DNA from: Prostheceraeus crozeri
Lineage: Eukaryota > Platyhelminthes > Polycladida > Euryleptidae
Direction of reading: 5' to 3'
Assembly: GCA_907163375.1 (NCBI GenBank)
Contig: CAJQUW010011283.1
Span: 62,001-126,000, forward strand
Length of the DNA: 64,000 nt
The position numbers were made by a program, and so were the translations under genes. The notes below the pieces were generated by a model. That model ran no database searches. It saw only the letters and a program-made list of their open reading frames with translations, and was not told the DNA's origin. Shown here one piece after another: positions 34,726 through 44,214 of this stretch (position 1 is its first letter; every line of letters begins with the position of its first letter).

Positions 34726-35220
34726 TTAATTTATATTATTTTGTGTAGTTGTATAAAAGCTTTCCACATTTTCTCTAATCTTATTATCTACGTCACAGGC
34801 TTTATGAGCTAATACTATTATCTGTATATTATGGTGACGTCCTTTTGTAAATATTTCTGATATGTCTTTTTGTTTCACTAAACTAGCTACATCATCTAAC
34901 ACTAGTAAAGACTTTTGTGTATATGCACCTGCAAACATACTCATATCTTCTAACATATCTAAATCTCCCCTATTATAAACATTTGAATATCCTTGCCATT
35001 CATCTTCCTGTAGACAAAACACATGTACGTTTGTTTCATCAGGATAATGTTCATTTATATACTTTCTAGGAAACGTAGTCTTTCCACTTGCAGTCTTGCC
35101 ATAGACTATAAAATGTAAGTTCTCTTGTGCAGTACACCCTTTAGGTTTCTCATTGTCACGAGTAGGTGGCCTCCAACCTTTAAAAGTTTTAGTTTGTTCT
35201 TTATAGAACGCAACCTTCAT
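34726..35220 (-). CDS. Second A32-like P-loop ATPase of the Polinton, fossil
   Basis: Walker A is GKTASGKTT (near residue 40) and Walker B is SLLVLDDVA, followed by IFTKGRHHNIQIIVLAHK. That last block is the same GRHxN-plus-strand arrangement as in the packaging ATPase at 29585-30343. At ~164 residues it is short for the family. It is on the opposite strand and in a different gene block from the first ATPase. It could be a second packaging-type ATPase, a helicase-like paralogue, or an accessory ATPase. Having two in one element is unusual as far as I know. Confidence 0.72.
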   Translation of the reverse strand: MKVAFYKEQTKTFKGWRPPTRDNEKPKGCTAQENLHFIVYGKTASGKTTFPRKYINEHYPDETNVHVFCLQEDEWQGYSNVYNRGDLDMLEDMSMFAGAYTQKSLLVLDDVASLVKQKDISEIFTKGRHHNIQIIVLAHKACDVDNKIRENVESFYTTTQNNIN

Positions 35221-35303
35221 TTGTTCCGGTGATTGTAAGAACCCTAACCAATTTACAAAACGATAAGCAAGATAAATAAGAACACAATGAATTTTATATA
35301 ATT

Positions 35304-35504
35304 TTAATTTAATTTAATTTTTATTTTGATAATTTTAACACAATGAAATTTTAGAAACCCAAAGAATCTTCCTAGATCTGAATCTTCTGAAAATAGAGTT
35401 CTTTCAGCAGATGGATGGTACTGATTGGTTACAGGTCGTGGTTTAGGTATGAGAGTATATGCAGGTTCACCAGGATACACACTATTTACCGGTGGATTTT
35501 CCAT
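35304..35504 (-). CDS. Polinton small proline-rich gene, 66 residues (fossil)
   Basis: The N-terminal half is Pro/Tyr-rich (NPPVNSVYPGEPAYTLIP), and the frame ends in a Lys/Ile-rich tail. Short Pro/Tyr-rich virion or late-domain-type proteins exist in many viruses, but nothing firm can be said. The start codon lies at the edge of a GC-rich gap (35520-35640). Confidence 0.35.
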   Translation of the reverse strand: MENPPVNSVYPGEPAYTLIPKPRPVTNQYHPSAERTLFSEDSDLGRFFGFLKFHCVKIIKIKIKLN

Positions 35505-35519
35505 TTTTTAAAGTGAGAA

Positions 35520-35640
35520 AAACGCTTCAGACACCATGTGTCCGCCACTCCTTTGAGTGATTAATGCCTCTCTAGGAGCTCTAGACCCGTACGGACACCC
35601 GCGTCCGGGGCCCAAAACGAAGCCATGCCCACTCACCCGA
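35520..35640. other. GC-rich intergenic patch inside the AT-rich Polinton
   Basis: About 120 bases of much higher GC than the surroundings, with CGTACGGACACCCGCGTCCG and GGGGCCC. It sits between the small proline-rich gene and the zinc-finger gene. It may be a regulatory patch or a small foreign insertion. No gene is visible. Confidence 0.4.
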
Positions 35641-35696
35641 GCGTATGGAGGGCTCTAAACTACTACAGACACAAAGTTACTTTCCTCCAGCCAAAG

Positions 35697-36612
35697 TTAC
35701 TTTCCCACACAAGTGGCTGCATGACGTTGGTAGCTTTTCTTCAATAAAACTTTGTTACAGTTGGAGCATCTTACTTGTACCTTTAAACATTCTTTACATT
35801 GGTATTTACTTTCATAAAATTCCGATTTGGGTTTTAAAATTTCGCAATTAGTGCATTTTCGTGTGTTAGTAGAACATGAATTATAATGATTAGAAAACCC
35901 CTGACTAGTGAAAAATTTGTTACAACACGTACATTGTCTATCTTTTATTTTAGGGAGTGGCGGTAATTGACATGCCCTTAGGTGACGGGCAAAATTCTTC
36001 GACGTTATACTTTTCCCACAGTCATTACATGTCTTTTTCTTTAACTGTACTGGTTGTATCTGTTGGGCTTGTTGTACTGCCTGTACTGCCTGTACTGGTT
36101 GTACTGGTTGTACTGCCTGTACTGCCTGTACTGGTTGTACTTGTACTGACTGTTCATGTAGGAGGCGTACTGGGTGTACTGGCTGCATTGGTTGTACTGA
36201 CTGTACTGCCTGTACTGGTTGTACTGGCTGCATTGGTTGTACTGATTGTACTGGCTGCATTGGTTGTACTGATTGTACTTGTACTGGCTGTACTGAGTGT
36301 ACTGGGTGTACTGATTGTACTTGTACTGGGTGTACTGATTGTACTTGTACTGGGTGTGCTGATTGTACTTGTACTGGGTGTATTGATTGTACTTGTACTG
36401 GCTGTACTGGGTGTACTGAGTGTACTGGCTGCAGCGGTTGTACTGGGTGCACTGTTACGAAAAGATAAATTACAGATTTCGCATAGAACCTTGGTTCCGC
36501 CAACTGCATCTTCGATGCCGAGACGCGAAGCGTTGACTTTGTTGGATAGAAGCTTGGTTCCGCCAAATTCGTTGGATAACATATTTTTTAGCAGAAAAAC
36601 TGATGTTAACAA
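35697..36612 (-). CDS. Polinton zinc-finger protein with coding minisatellite, fossil
   Basis: The C-terminal ~110 residues hold a series of Cys2-x-H/C fingers: CNDCGKSITSKNFARHLRAC, CTCCNKFFTSQGFSNHYNSC, CTNCEILKPKSEFY and CSNCNKVLLKKSYQRHAATC. Upstream is a long low-complexity region of VQPVQ/AVQ units encoded by a short tandem repeat (about 36050-36440). The fingers suggest nucleic acid or protein binding; the Gln/Val/Pro repeat is likely a flexible spacer. The opposite strand is also open through the minisatellite because of its repeated composition, and is taken as a shadow. The start is uncertain. Confidence 0.6.
36050..36440. repeat. Short-unit minisatellite (TGTACTGGT-like units)
   Basis: Dozens of 9-12-base units of the type TGTACTGGTTG, TGTACTGGCTG and TGTACTGATTG in tandem. 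It encodes the VQPVQ-type spacer of the overlapping minus-strand zinc-finger gene. Long open frames appear in several phases because the unit lacks stop codons. Confidence 0.85.
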
Positions 36613-37316
36613 ATGTTGGCGGGTGTGCTTACATTCCGAATAATCAAGAATCAGAAATAGAACTAGACAACTATATAATGAAAACTGGAGATGTTTTAAC
36701 AGGACCGTTACATCTTTCTATTCTTCCACAACAAAATACTGAGCTAGCAAATAAAGAATATGTTGATAAACAGTTCGATAGAATTGTGTCACTGCTGTCT
36801 CTACTAATGAAAGAAACCAAGTTTCTAAAGCAGAATGATGAAAGACTGCAAGAAAAGCTAACAGATCTAAGTAGCAAACATGGAAATATAGAAGCAGATA
36901 TATCAAAACTTCATAAAAAAATAACGGAACATTCAAAACTTGTAATCCTGCTATCACTAAATTTAAAGTCTGCCATTGCAAAGAATACAAATCAAAATAA
37001 ACAACTGAAAGAAGAGTTAGAAAAAGTTAGCGAAAAGAATCGAAAATTACTACAACACTTACAACAGCTGCAATCCACATTCCAAAAAAGTGTTGATGAA
37101 TTAAGTAGCCGAATCACACAACAAGCAAAGCACATGAACAGAATGATAAATGAAGTTAAAGCACTTAAACAAAAGGTTAGCGAATTGAAGACCCTTAAAA
37201 CGAATTTAGAACATGAAGTAAAGAAAAATTCTAAAGGAAATAAGGAACAGTTGAATGCTATTAAAGTTCAATTGAATGCTCTTAAAACAGAAGTAAAGAA
37301 AAGTGAGAAAAAATGA
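36603..37316 (+). CDS. Polinton fibre-like coiled-coil protein, fossil
   Basis: Residues ~25-55 read IMKTGDVLTGPLHLSILP followed by NTELANKEYVDKQ. This matches the known MTGPL...KKYVD attachment motif of phage and adenovirus-like tail or fibre proteins. The rest (to residue 237) is one long heptad-rich coiled coil with many Leu/Ile/Lys. A fibre would project from the vertex and bind the host cell. It stands apart from the penton gene. The frame is open; a charged stretch continues beyond it in the same style. Confidence 0.65.
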   Translation: MLTNVGGCAYIPNNQESEIELDNYIMKTGDVLTGPLHLSILPQQNTELANKEYVDKQFDRIVSLLSLLMKETKFLKQNDERLQEKLTDLSSKHGNIEADISKLHKKITEHSKLVILLSLNLKSAIAKNTNQNKQLKEELEKVSEKNRKLLQHLQQLQSTFQKSVDELSSRITQQAKHMNRMINEVKALKQKVSELKTLKTNLEHEVKKNSKGNKEQLNAIKVQLNALKTEVKKSEKK

Positions 37317-37514
37317 GAAGTAAATGAAAAAGAAATTAAAGTACATCACACGCTGCTTGACGCAATAGATAAAGTGGAACAGAGAATAAATAAAGTTATC
37401 ACGAAGTTGTTATCCATTCACACACGTAAATCTTAATCGGACCAAAGGGCCTCAGGTTACTAACCAATCATAAAAGTAAATATTTTTCCCAAAAGTCAAA
37501 TTTAAGCTTAAAAA

Positions 37515-37949
37515 ATGCCGATAATTTATAAACACAACCTTAAACATTTTGCTTCAAATAATAAAATTGCTCATGAACCATCTATGAAACCTGTGTACCA
37601 TTATGACAGTGTAGAAACTGTTCAAACAGAAGGAGCTGGCATCTTTTCTGGAATCGGAAGTATCGTTAACTTGATTAAAAATAATAAAGATTTTATTTCA
37701 TCTGCTGCTAAAGGAGCAGCAGCTATAGGTAGCACAGCTAGTGCAATATCAAATGCTGTTAAGTCACAAAACGAATTAAAACAACTAGAAGCTATTCGTA
37801 AACTTAGGAATGATGCTAAAGAAATGCAAAAAGACAAAAAGCTTTCAGACGAAACAAAAAACAAAATTGCCAAATTAGCGAAGATGGAAAGTAAACATGA
37901 TGAAAAAACAATTGAAGAAATGAGAGGAAATGGTTTAGCAAAATTCTAA
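37515..37949 (+). CDS. Polinton minor virion protein (pVI/pX-like), fossil
   Basis: A 144-residue frame with a Gly-rich amphipathic hydrophobic centre (EGAGIFSGIGSIVNLI and SAAKGAAAIGSTASAISNAV) followed by a basic helical tail (KLRNDAKEMQKDKKLS). This layout resembles the membrane-active or core minor proteins of adenovirus-like particles. It lies just upstream of the major capsid gene, the usual place. The start has the AGCTTAAAAAATG context. Confidence 0.55.
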   Translation: MPIIYKHNLKHFASNNKIAHEPSMKPVYHYDSVETVQTEGAGIFSGIGSIVNLIKNNKDFISSAAKGAAAIGSTASAISNAVKSQNELKQLEAIRKLRNDAKEMQKDKKLSDETKNKIAKLAKMESKHDEKTIEEMRGNGLAKF

Positions 37950-37982
37950 TACCAAAATGATTTTTTCTAATAAAAAAATGTA

Positions 37983-40523
37983 ATGTCAACTCTGATCGAA
38001 AGCAAATTTAGATTAGACGATCCTCCGTTCGTCAGTTACAATAAAAAAAAGAATGACTATATAAGAATTGCTATGAACCCTGGATCTTCAGGAAGAGTGA
38101 ATACCGGAGGTGATTTAATTTTTGAAGTTGATAATCAGCAAAGTTATTTATATTTACCCGATTCATTTTGACACTGTGAATATTCTATCTATTCTGATGC
38201 TGATTTTACAACACCATTACCTGCTACGGATAATATTACATTAGAAAACAACTTTTTTCCCAGATTATTTACACAAATGCGTTTAGATGTTGCAACACAA
38301 AATATAGAAACCATAAGTGATTCTCCTGGTATTATTGATTCAATGCTTCGATTTGTTACAATAGGTGAAAATACTAAAATGCATGAAATCGAAGGATGGT
38401 TCCTGATAACCATACCGGCATACTTAAAGATGATTTAACTCACACTGGAACAGACGCAGCAGGAATTGCGAAAGATGTAGAAAACATAGTGAAACAGTTA
38501 AACAGTAAAAGTATCATCTACGTAACGTAAGTACAGTAGAGGTTTGGTAACTGAACGATCAGTCAAGAGATGTAGTTCCAAGTAACCCAAAAAATGTTTG
38601 CAAGAATGGGTCCTAGGGGACTGCCCATGGCTACGCCATCTTTTTGAAAATACAGCTTTCTATCGAACATGAATTGTATATTTTTAGTACATAGAAGAAT
38701 CAGAGATTTTAGGGTCTCTTGTCTCAAAGGAAGCTGAACATCGTAACGAATCTGAATTTCATCGATAATACTCAAAGTTTCAATAAGAGGAACATTCGTA
38801 AAAAGATTGGAGACATCGAAAGAGCATAAAGTCTTATCCTTCAAATTTAGACGCTTAATGCGGCTGACAAAATCAAAAGTGTCTTTCACAGTGTTTTGAG
38901 AAACAGCTTTACGTATGGGATTAAGAATGGTTACTAACCATTTAGCTAGTTTATGCGTAGGCGAATTAGACATACTTAGTATAGGACGTAATGGAATGTT
39001 ATCCTTATGAATCTTATGTAGACCATATAAGCGTGGGGTATTGGAGCCCCTGACGTTAAGACTGTTAGCGAAATTCTTATCAATGACTCTCGTCTTCACA
39101 AGATCTGAAATTTCGCGGTTAACTTGATTCTCGATTTTAGAGGTAAGGTCGCTATTAATTTCATCTAGCTCAAATTTATCACTGTTATCCATTACTACTT
39201 TCATTTTGTCAACATAGTCTTGTCTGTTCAAAATAACTACGGAATTACCCTTGTCGGGGTGAGTAATGACAATACTATTATTTTTCTTCAAGTTTTTTAA
39301 CGCTGTGATATGATGCCGATCAAGGGAAGAAGTAAACTTATTCTTTCTAGAAAAATCTTTAGCGATCGAAACCAACTCAGCCTTAAGTTTAGGTAGATGT
39401 TGTTCCACAGGTGTGGTAGTTACCAACTGTTGATAATAGTATTCAAATTCCGCGTCAACACACGGCTGTTTCGAAGCTCTAGGTAAACTAAATCTTAATC
39501 CTCGACAAAGAGCTTGCTTTTCAGTATCGTTTAGACAGTAATCAGACAAATTCAAAATGTGTTTATCTAGGGGGGATGGGTAGAAATTAACCGGATCCCA
39601 GCTGTTAGAGTTATTTAAGTTACGTTCCAGAGAAGAAAGAAGTTTAGTGCGACAGCGATTAACAACGGTGCGACTTAACTTAGCGCAGTACAAGTTTAAC
39701 TTAGTTAAACAGTACACAAAATAGCTCATATCAGAAAAGACGTAATTTTAATAATAAAAGTAAACAAACTATTGATTGGTCATTGTCTCCATTATTCGTG
39801 TATTTAGATTACAATGAAATATCATGTCAATTGAAATTCAAACTCATAGTTCATCGCACTTTAAATAATGAAGCAATATTTTATGGAAGGGCTGGGAAGA
39901 AAGCATACCTAAAAATTGATAGACTTGAATGGTGAGTAAAACATATTACTCCTAGTTTAGAGGTTGAAACAACTATTACGAAAAGATTAAATACGAACAA
40001 ACCAATTCCAGTAAGTTTTATGAAGCGTACTGCGAGCTCTGTCACTTTTACTGAACAAAGATTTAACTGGCATTTCACAAGGACATCAAATACTCCAAGA
40101 TATTTTTTACTCGCTTTTCAAAAGAATGAAACTCCTAGTTTTGATAAGAACAATAGTCTTTTCCATATTAATTCAATTCGAAGTTTACAAATTTCATTAA
40201 ATCAAACACGTTATCCTATTGATCTATTGAGATTTGATGATACCAATAATCAGTTTATGGAAGGATATGATGCATATAGAAATTTGTGTCGAGAATTTGG
40301 AGTAGAAGCACAATTAACTCCTGTAGATTGGAAGAATTTATACCCTGTTTTCTGCTTTGATTTAAATGCACAATCGGAAGATATTATTAAGAATGGTTGT
40401 GATGTGACAATTAATATTGAAAAGACAAATTCCACAACCTCATTGATGGCTTATGGTTTATTGCTAGAAGACGCCGAATGTTCTATTGAAATTCTTAATG
40501 GAAAGATGGTTAGGTTCGGCTAA
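37983..40523 (+). pseudogene. Polinton major capsid protein (double jelly roll), split by a Penelope-like insertion, fossil
   Basis: The first part starts MSTLIESKFRLDDPPF and contains YIRIAMNPGSSGRVNTGGDLI, the N-terminal region of Polinton/adintovirus hexon-like capsid proteins. The last part (40020-40523) has TRYPIDLLRFDD, the YDAYRNLCREFG helix and VFCFDLNAQSED, strands of the second jelly roll. A Penelope-like element lies between the two halves (about 38515-39745), and the gene has a few other breaks. Its product would have formed the trimeric capsomers of the virion. Confidence 0.82.
38515..39745 (-). mobile_element. Penelope-like element fragment with reverse transcriptase
   Basis: The minus-strand frame (38563-39729) shows the PLE reverse transcriptase: IVITHPDKGNSVVILNRQDY, TPRLYGLHKIHKDNIPLRPI, SPTHKLAKWLVTILNP, LCSFDVSNLFTNVPL, and DGVAMGSPLGPILANIF. 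A one-base frame change follows, after which LLYLRYVDDTF, the catalytic box, is still visible up to the junction with the capsid gene. The rest of the reverse transcriptase and any GIY-YIG endonuclease are missing, so the 3' half is lost. ACGTAA occurs at both junctions (about 38520 and 39741), a possible short duplication. Confidence 0.8.
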
Positions 40524-40529
40524 AGCCTC

Positions 40530-40697
40530 TGAACAAAGTTCTATAGGTTAGAAAAACCCAAGACTTCGTCGATAGGCTAAAGCCAGAGGAGCTTCGCTCC
40601 GATCGGTTAGTAACCTTAGGACCTTTGGCCTGATAGGCTAAAGCTTCTGAACAAAAGTGATCGGCTAAGCCCAAGACTATAATTTTTTTATTAAAAA
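40530..40697. promoter_or_regulatory. Intergenic gap with CTTCG hairpins and AT-rich start motif
   Basis: Between the capsid gene and the next start lie GGAGCTTCGCTCC (a hairpin) and repeated ATAGGCTAAAGC and CCTTTGGCC words. TTTTTTTATTAAAAAATG sits at the following start codon. The hairpin probably marks a transcript end and the AT motif a promoter; both are inferred from repetition elsewhere in the element. Confidence 0.4.
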
Positions 40698-40821
40698 ATG
40701 GTGCAAGTGAATAATAAAACGGTTGAATTAAAACTACGTAACATCATTGACAAAAATACACCTAAAACTATTACGATTGACAAAAAGAAGTATTACATAA
40801 GTAGACCAATGATAGAGAATA

Positions 40822-43800
40822 TTAACCCATTAACGACCAACTACGTAAAATGATCTCAAACCTGCTTGCATTAGATTGCCTTGATCCAAAAGCAAACGGA
40901 ATGACATTGAAAAAGATATCACATCACTGCAGAAAAATATATTGATTTTTTTGTGAATGTTCCCGTGGCGGGAACATGGGCGTCAGAGAGTCTGTCTATG
41001 AAAATTGCGATATTTTTTCATAACATGCAACTATGAAATATCTGCTCATGATATGATGACATGTTTGATTGACTATACTTCAACTATGATAAAAAAATTG
41101 TCAAATCCATGAGATCTGCTAGAATAAAAACTCAGAATCAATCATAGAAACCTGCATTATCAGTTTGAAATTCAAATGTTATACCGGTACCAAGTCTGTA
41201 AACTGCTTTATGCGTGTAGGTGATCTCAAGCGCGCCCACTAGCGAAATACAAGACGACATAGCATACATAACTTAAGTCAGTATCGATGGAACACTTCAA
41301 AACACTCATCATGCAAATTTACTCGGCACTTCGCACAACATCTTCTAGAGTTCGCTTTGCAGACTTTGCATCTACCCTGCTTTTGTGCGGGAGTTTGATA
41401 ATGCCTCACATCATCAAATCGAACCTCTGAAGGAACATTGCAAATTGCAGCAGAGGAATATGATCGCTTTCGACTGGTTTTATATTTCAGAAGGATGGAG
41501 CTCACGACTTCACGTCGGAAGTCCAGCAGACTTAGTTGAGCACTGTCACATGACTTATTGATGTGATAAAGAATCCAAGAGTTTTACAAGGCCACATCCA
41601 GCATCCATGCGAATGGAGCCCACCACCATTTCTTCATCCGAATTCCGATTCTATACTTTGCACATTTTGGTCCATTCCATCGACGTATCCCATGCACTGG
41701 TTGTAGCAATGGAATTGGTTTGGCTGCAACACTTGAATATACTTTCGCTCAATCTTGCTCCATCTTTGTACATTTCTTGTTGGTTTGGATGAAAGACAGT
41801 TGGAGGCAATGTAGACAGCTCGGTTGTCATTCCAACCTACAACTGTTATAGTTGTCGAATCCTGTTCTGCAGTCACCTGTTCCACATGACCTCGTTCTTT
41901 TTTCTCAAGATCTTTGTTACCCATGATATCACACTTGCTCAATTTTTTCTTATTGATTACACCAGTTGCACTAATGTCCCTTGTTCCGAGATAGGAAAGC
42001 AACCGGAATGAAGTAAAATAGTTATCCATGTATACATGGTAGCTTTGACCTGGAGGTAAGCGCTCCACTAGATTCAAAACAACGTGCTCACCTAGTCCCC
42101 ATGTTGTTGTTATCGAGATATGCCGCCCTGTTTTAGTCCCTTGGTAGGGTTCGAATTGAATCACATACCCGTAGGCCTCTGCAAGTACTCAAACTTTATA
42201 ACCTACCCTGATAGGCTTGTTGTTGATTCTTTGCTTACTTCCATGGGAGCCGTAGTAAGGAATCATGGATTCATCCACGGATTTTGTTTCACAATTTGAA
42301 GAATACTTCAAGAATCGACTCTAAATTCGAGTTATCACATAAATGCAAATTTCGTAGAATTCTTTCGAACTCATTACGTGGCATAGTGTCCGACATGGCG
42401 GCAACAAAGAGATCCGGAGACAGACTCCAATACAATCGACGATCTGGCAATCTGTGGTATCCACTCATCAAAAGCATTGCCAAAAATACGCGAAATTTTT
42501 CCTTTGTGATGCCAAACTCTGTGACACTTTTCTCTCTTCGTGCGTATAACGTTGTAAAGTCAACAATGTCTGAGATCAACATATCATCAAAGAACAATTC
42601 GAGCAGAGAGAGAGAGAGAGAAGTCCCAATTTCCTCTAAGTGGTTCACTTCAGGTGTGCTCTGTGAATTCCTTGATTTGATGTCACGATTATTCCATCTC
42701 AAATCAGTCAGTAGTGGAGGCTTTTCATCACTCAAAAGTCCTCTATGAATGCTGTCGTCTTGGATGGAGTTAGTCTGCAAGGCATCGCCCAAGGACTCAC
42801 TTTGTGAATCATCATCCATGGTATTAGATATTCGATCACCGTAATTTATTCGAACGTCAGCCTCGGCCAATAGCTGATTGCCGTTCAATCGATTGATGTC
42901 AAAATCGTCCTCATCTGCACTGTCTTCCTCTGAACAGTCTCCATCTCCAGGTGGCTGTATTGCAATGTCTGCACTCACAAACGACTCGTCATCTTCTAGC
43001 ATTGCAACAACTTCATCCAACTTCAATTTCTTCACCATAATGAGATTCGCTGAACTATTCTCAAGTAGACGAGAAAATGACTTTGTAGAGCACACTTATT
43101 CAAAATAGCAACTGTCACCGCACACTATGGTAGAGAAAGACTGTAAACTCGTGAGAAGACTGGAATACAGAAAATATCTATGTTCAGCAGCTTGACTATG
43201 CTGTGGAAACTCCTATCTCTCAATGTATCAAAAATGTCCGATATCCTCAGTACAATGAGGTTGTTAACAATGTCATAGTCTGCCTGAGAATTTGGGGATT
43301 GCCCTACGACCCAATTATTGATGCAAGCTCAAGGCACAGTCAAGGGTCAGAGAGATTTGTGTGTTTGATTTACACTGTTTCGCCGTTTCTTCGGCGGAAA
43401 TAGCTTTGATTTATCACACTCAAAATAAACATGCATGCACGTGTACACTTACAACCACTTTCTGCAGCATGTAACTCACAGAAACATCAAATTTACGGTC
43501 AATCTTCGCGGAAATTTCACTCAAGTAGCCGCACGTGCAAGATAAAATTACTTGCAGAGCATCAATCAAAAGAACCGACCAACTCTAGTGCACAAGCCCC
43601 CTGACGACCATGTTCCCGTTGTGGGAACATTTTTCAAACAACTGGGAATCGAAGTAGATAATCAATTTTTCAAAAGATATGTCACCAATGGGTGGAGAAT
43701 GCCAGGAGCTCACGACTCATCGGTCTGATGTGATTTGTTGGTCCAAATTTCGATTATGAAGGCATTTGATCAGGACCACTGATAATTTTGAAATGATTTT

Positions 43801-43994
43801 CCAAAAAAATGGATTTCTCCTTCTCCATGACGCAACTTGTTAACTATATCACCATGAAACTGTCAGACATATGTTTTTTGGATCATTGTTGTATATTTTT
43901 AGCGCCCAACTCCTTCCTATTGTGTTCTTTCATGCTCAAAATCATGTCTTAAAAGAATGTTCCCGCAGCGGGAACATGGTCGTTAATGGGTTAA
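40822..43994 (-). mobile_element. piggyBac element 1, complete ends, inside the Polinton
   Basis: The element proper runs 40826-43990. TTAA flanks both sides (40822-40825 and 43991-43994), and the ends CCCATTAACGACC ... GGTCGTTAATGGG are inverted copies. Subterminal palindromes of the form TGTTCCCGNNGCGGGAACA occur at 40958-40976, 43611-43629 and 43958-43976. The transposase lies on the minus strand. Ends and target sites look intact, so the insertion is likely much younger than the Polinton. Confidence 0.92.
41278..43095 (-). pseudogene. piggyBac transposase (element 1), lightly broken
   Basis: The acidic N-terminus (DGDCSEEDSADEDDFDINRL) is followed by the conserved LAMLLMSGYHRLPDRRLYWS block, then [11 protein letters not shown] with the first catalytic Asp just before 42270. 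VYMDNYFTSFRLL gives the second Asp and YVDGMDQNV the third. The C-terminus has a Cys-rich finger (CKVCKANSRRCCAKC). A short piece before the first Asp is missing with a frame change near 42290, there is a stop near 42190, and another stop near 41634. Transposases of this family cut and paste at TTAA. Confidence 0.87.
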
Positions 43995-44214
43995 ATTACA
44001 AGAAGAAAAGAATGGAGGAATTCTACCATTAATTCCTCTAATAATAGGAGGTATAGCAGCAGCAGGAAGTGTTGCAGGTGGGACAGCTGGTATTGTCCAG
44101 GCAGTAAATAAAAATAAATCAGAGAAGGCAGCATTAGAAGAAGAAAAACTACATAATAGGGAGTTAGAGAAAGCGGCTAGAGGTGAGGGAATGGTAGATA
44201 ATTTTATTAGTAAA

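Noticed and set aside
35957-36643. Long plus-strand frame rich in Val-Leu-Pro across the minisatellite
   Set aside because: It is the antisense of the zinc-finger gene; the tandem unit simply lacks stops in several frames, and the product is a monotonous hydrophobic repeat.
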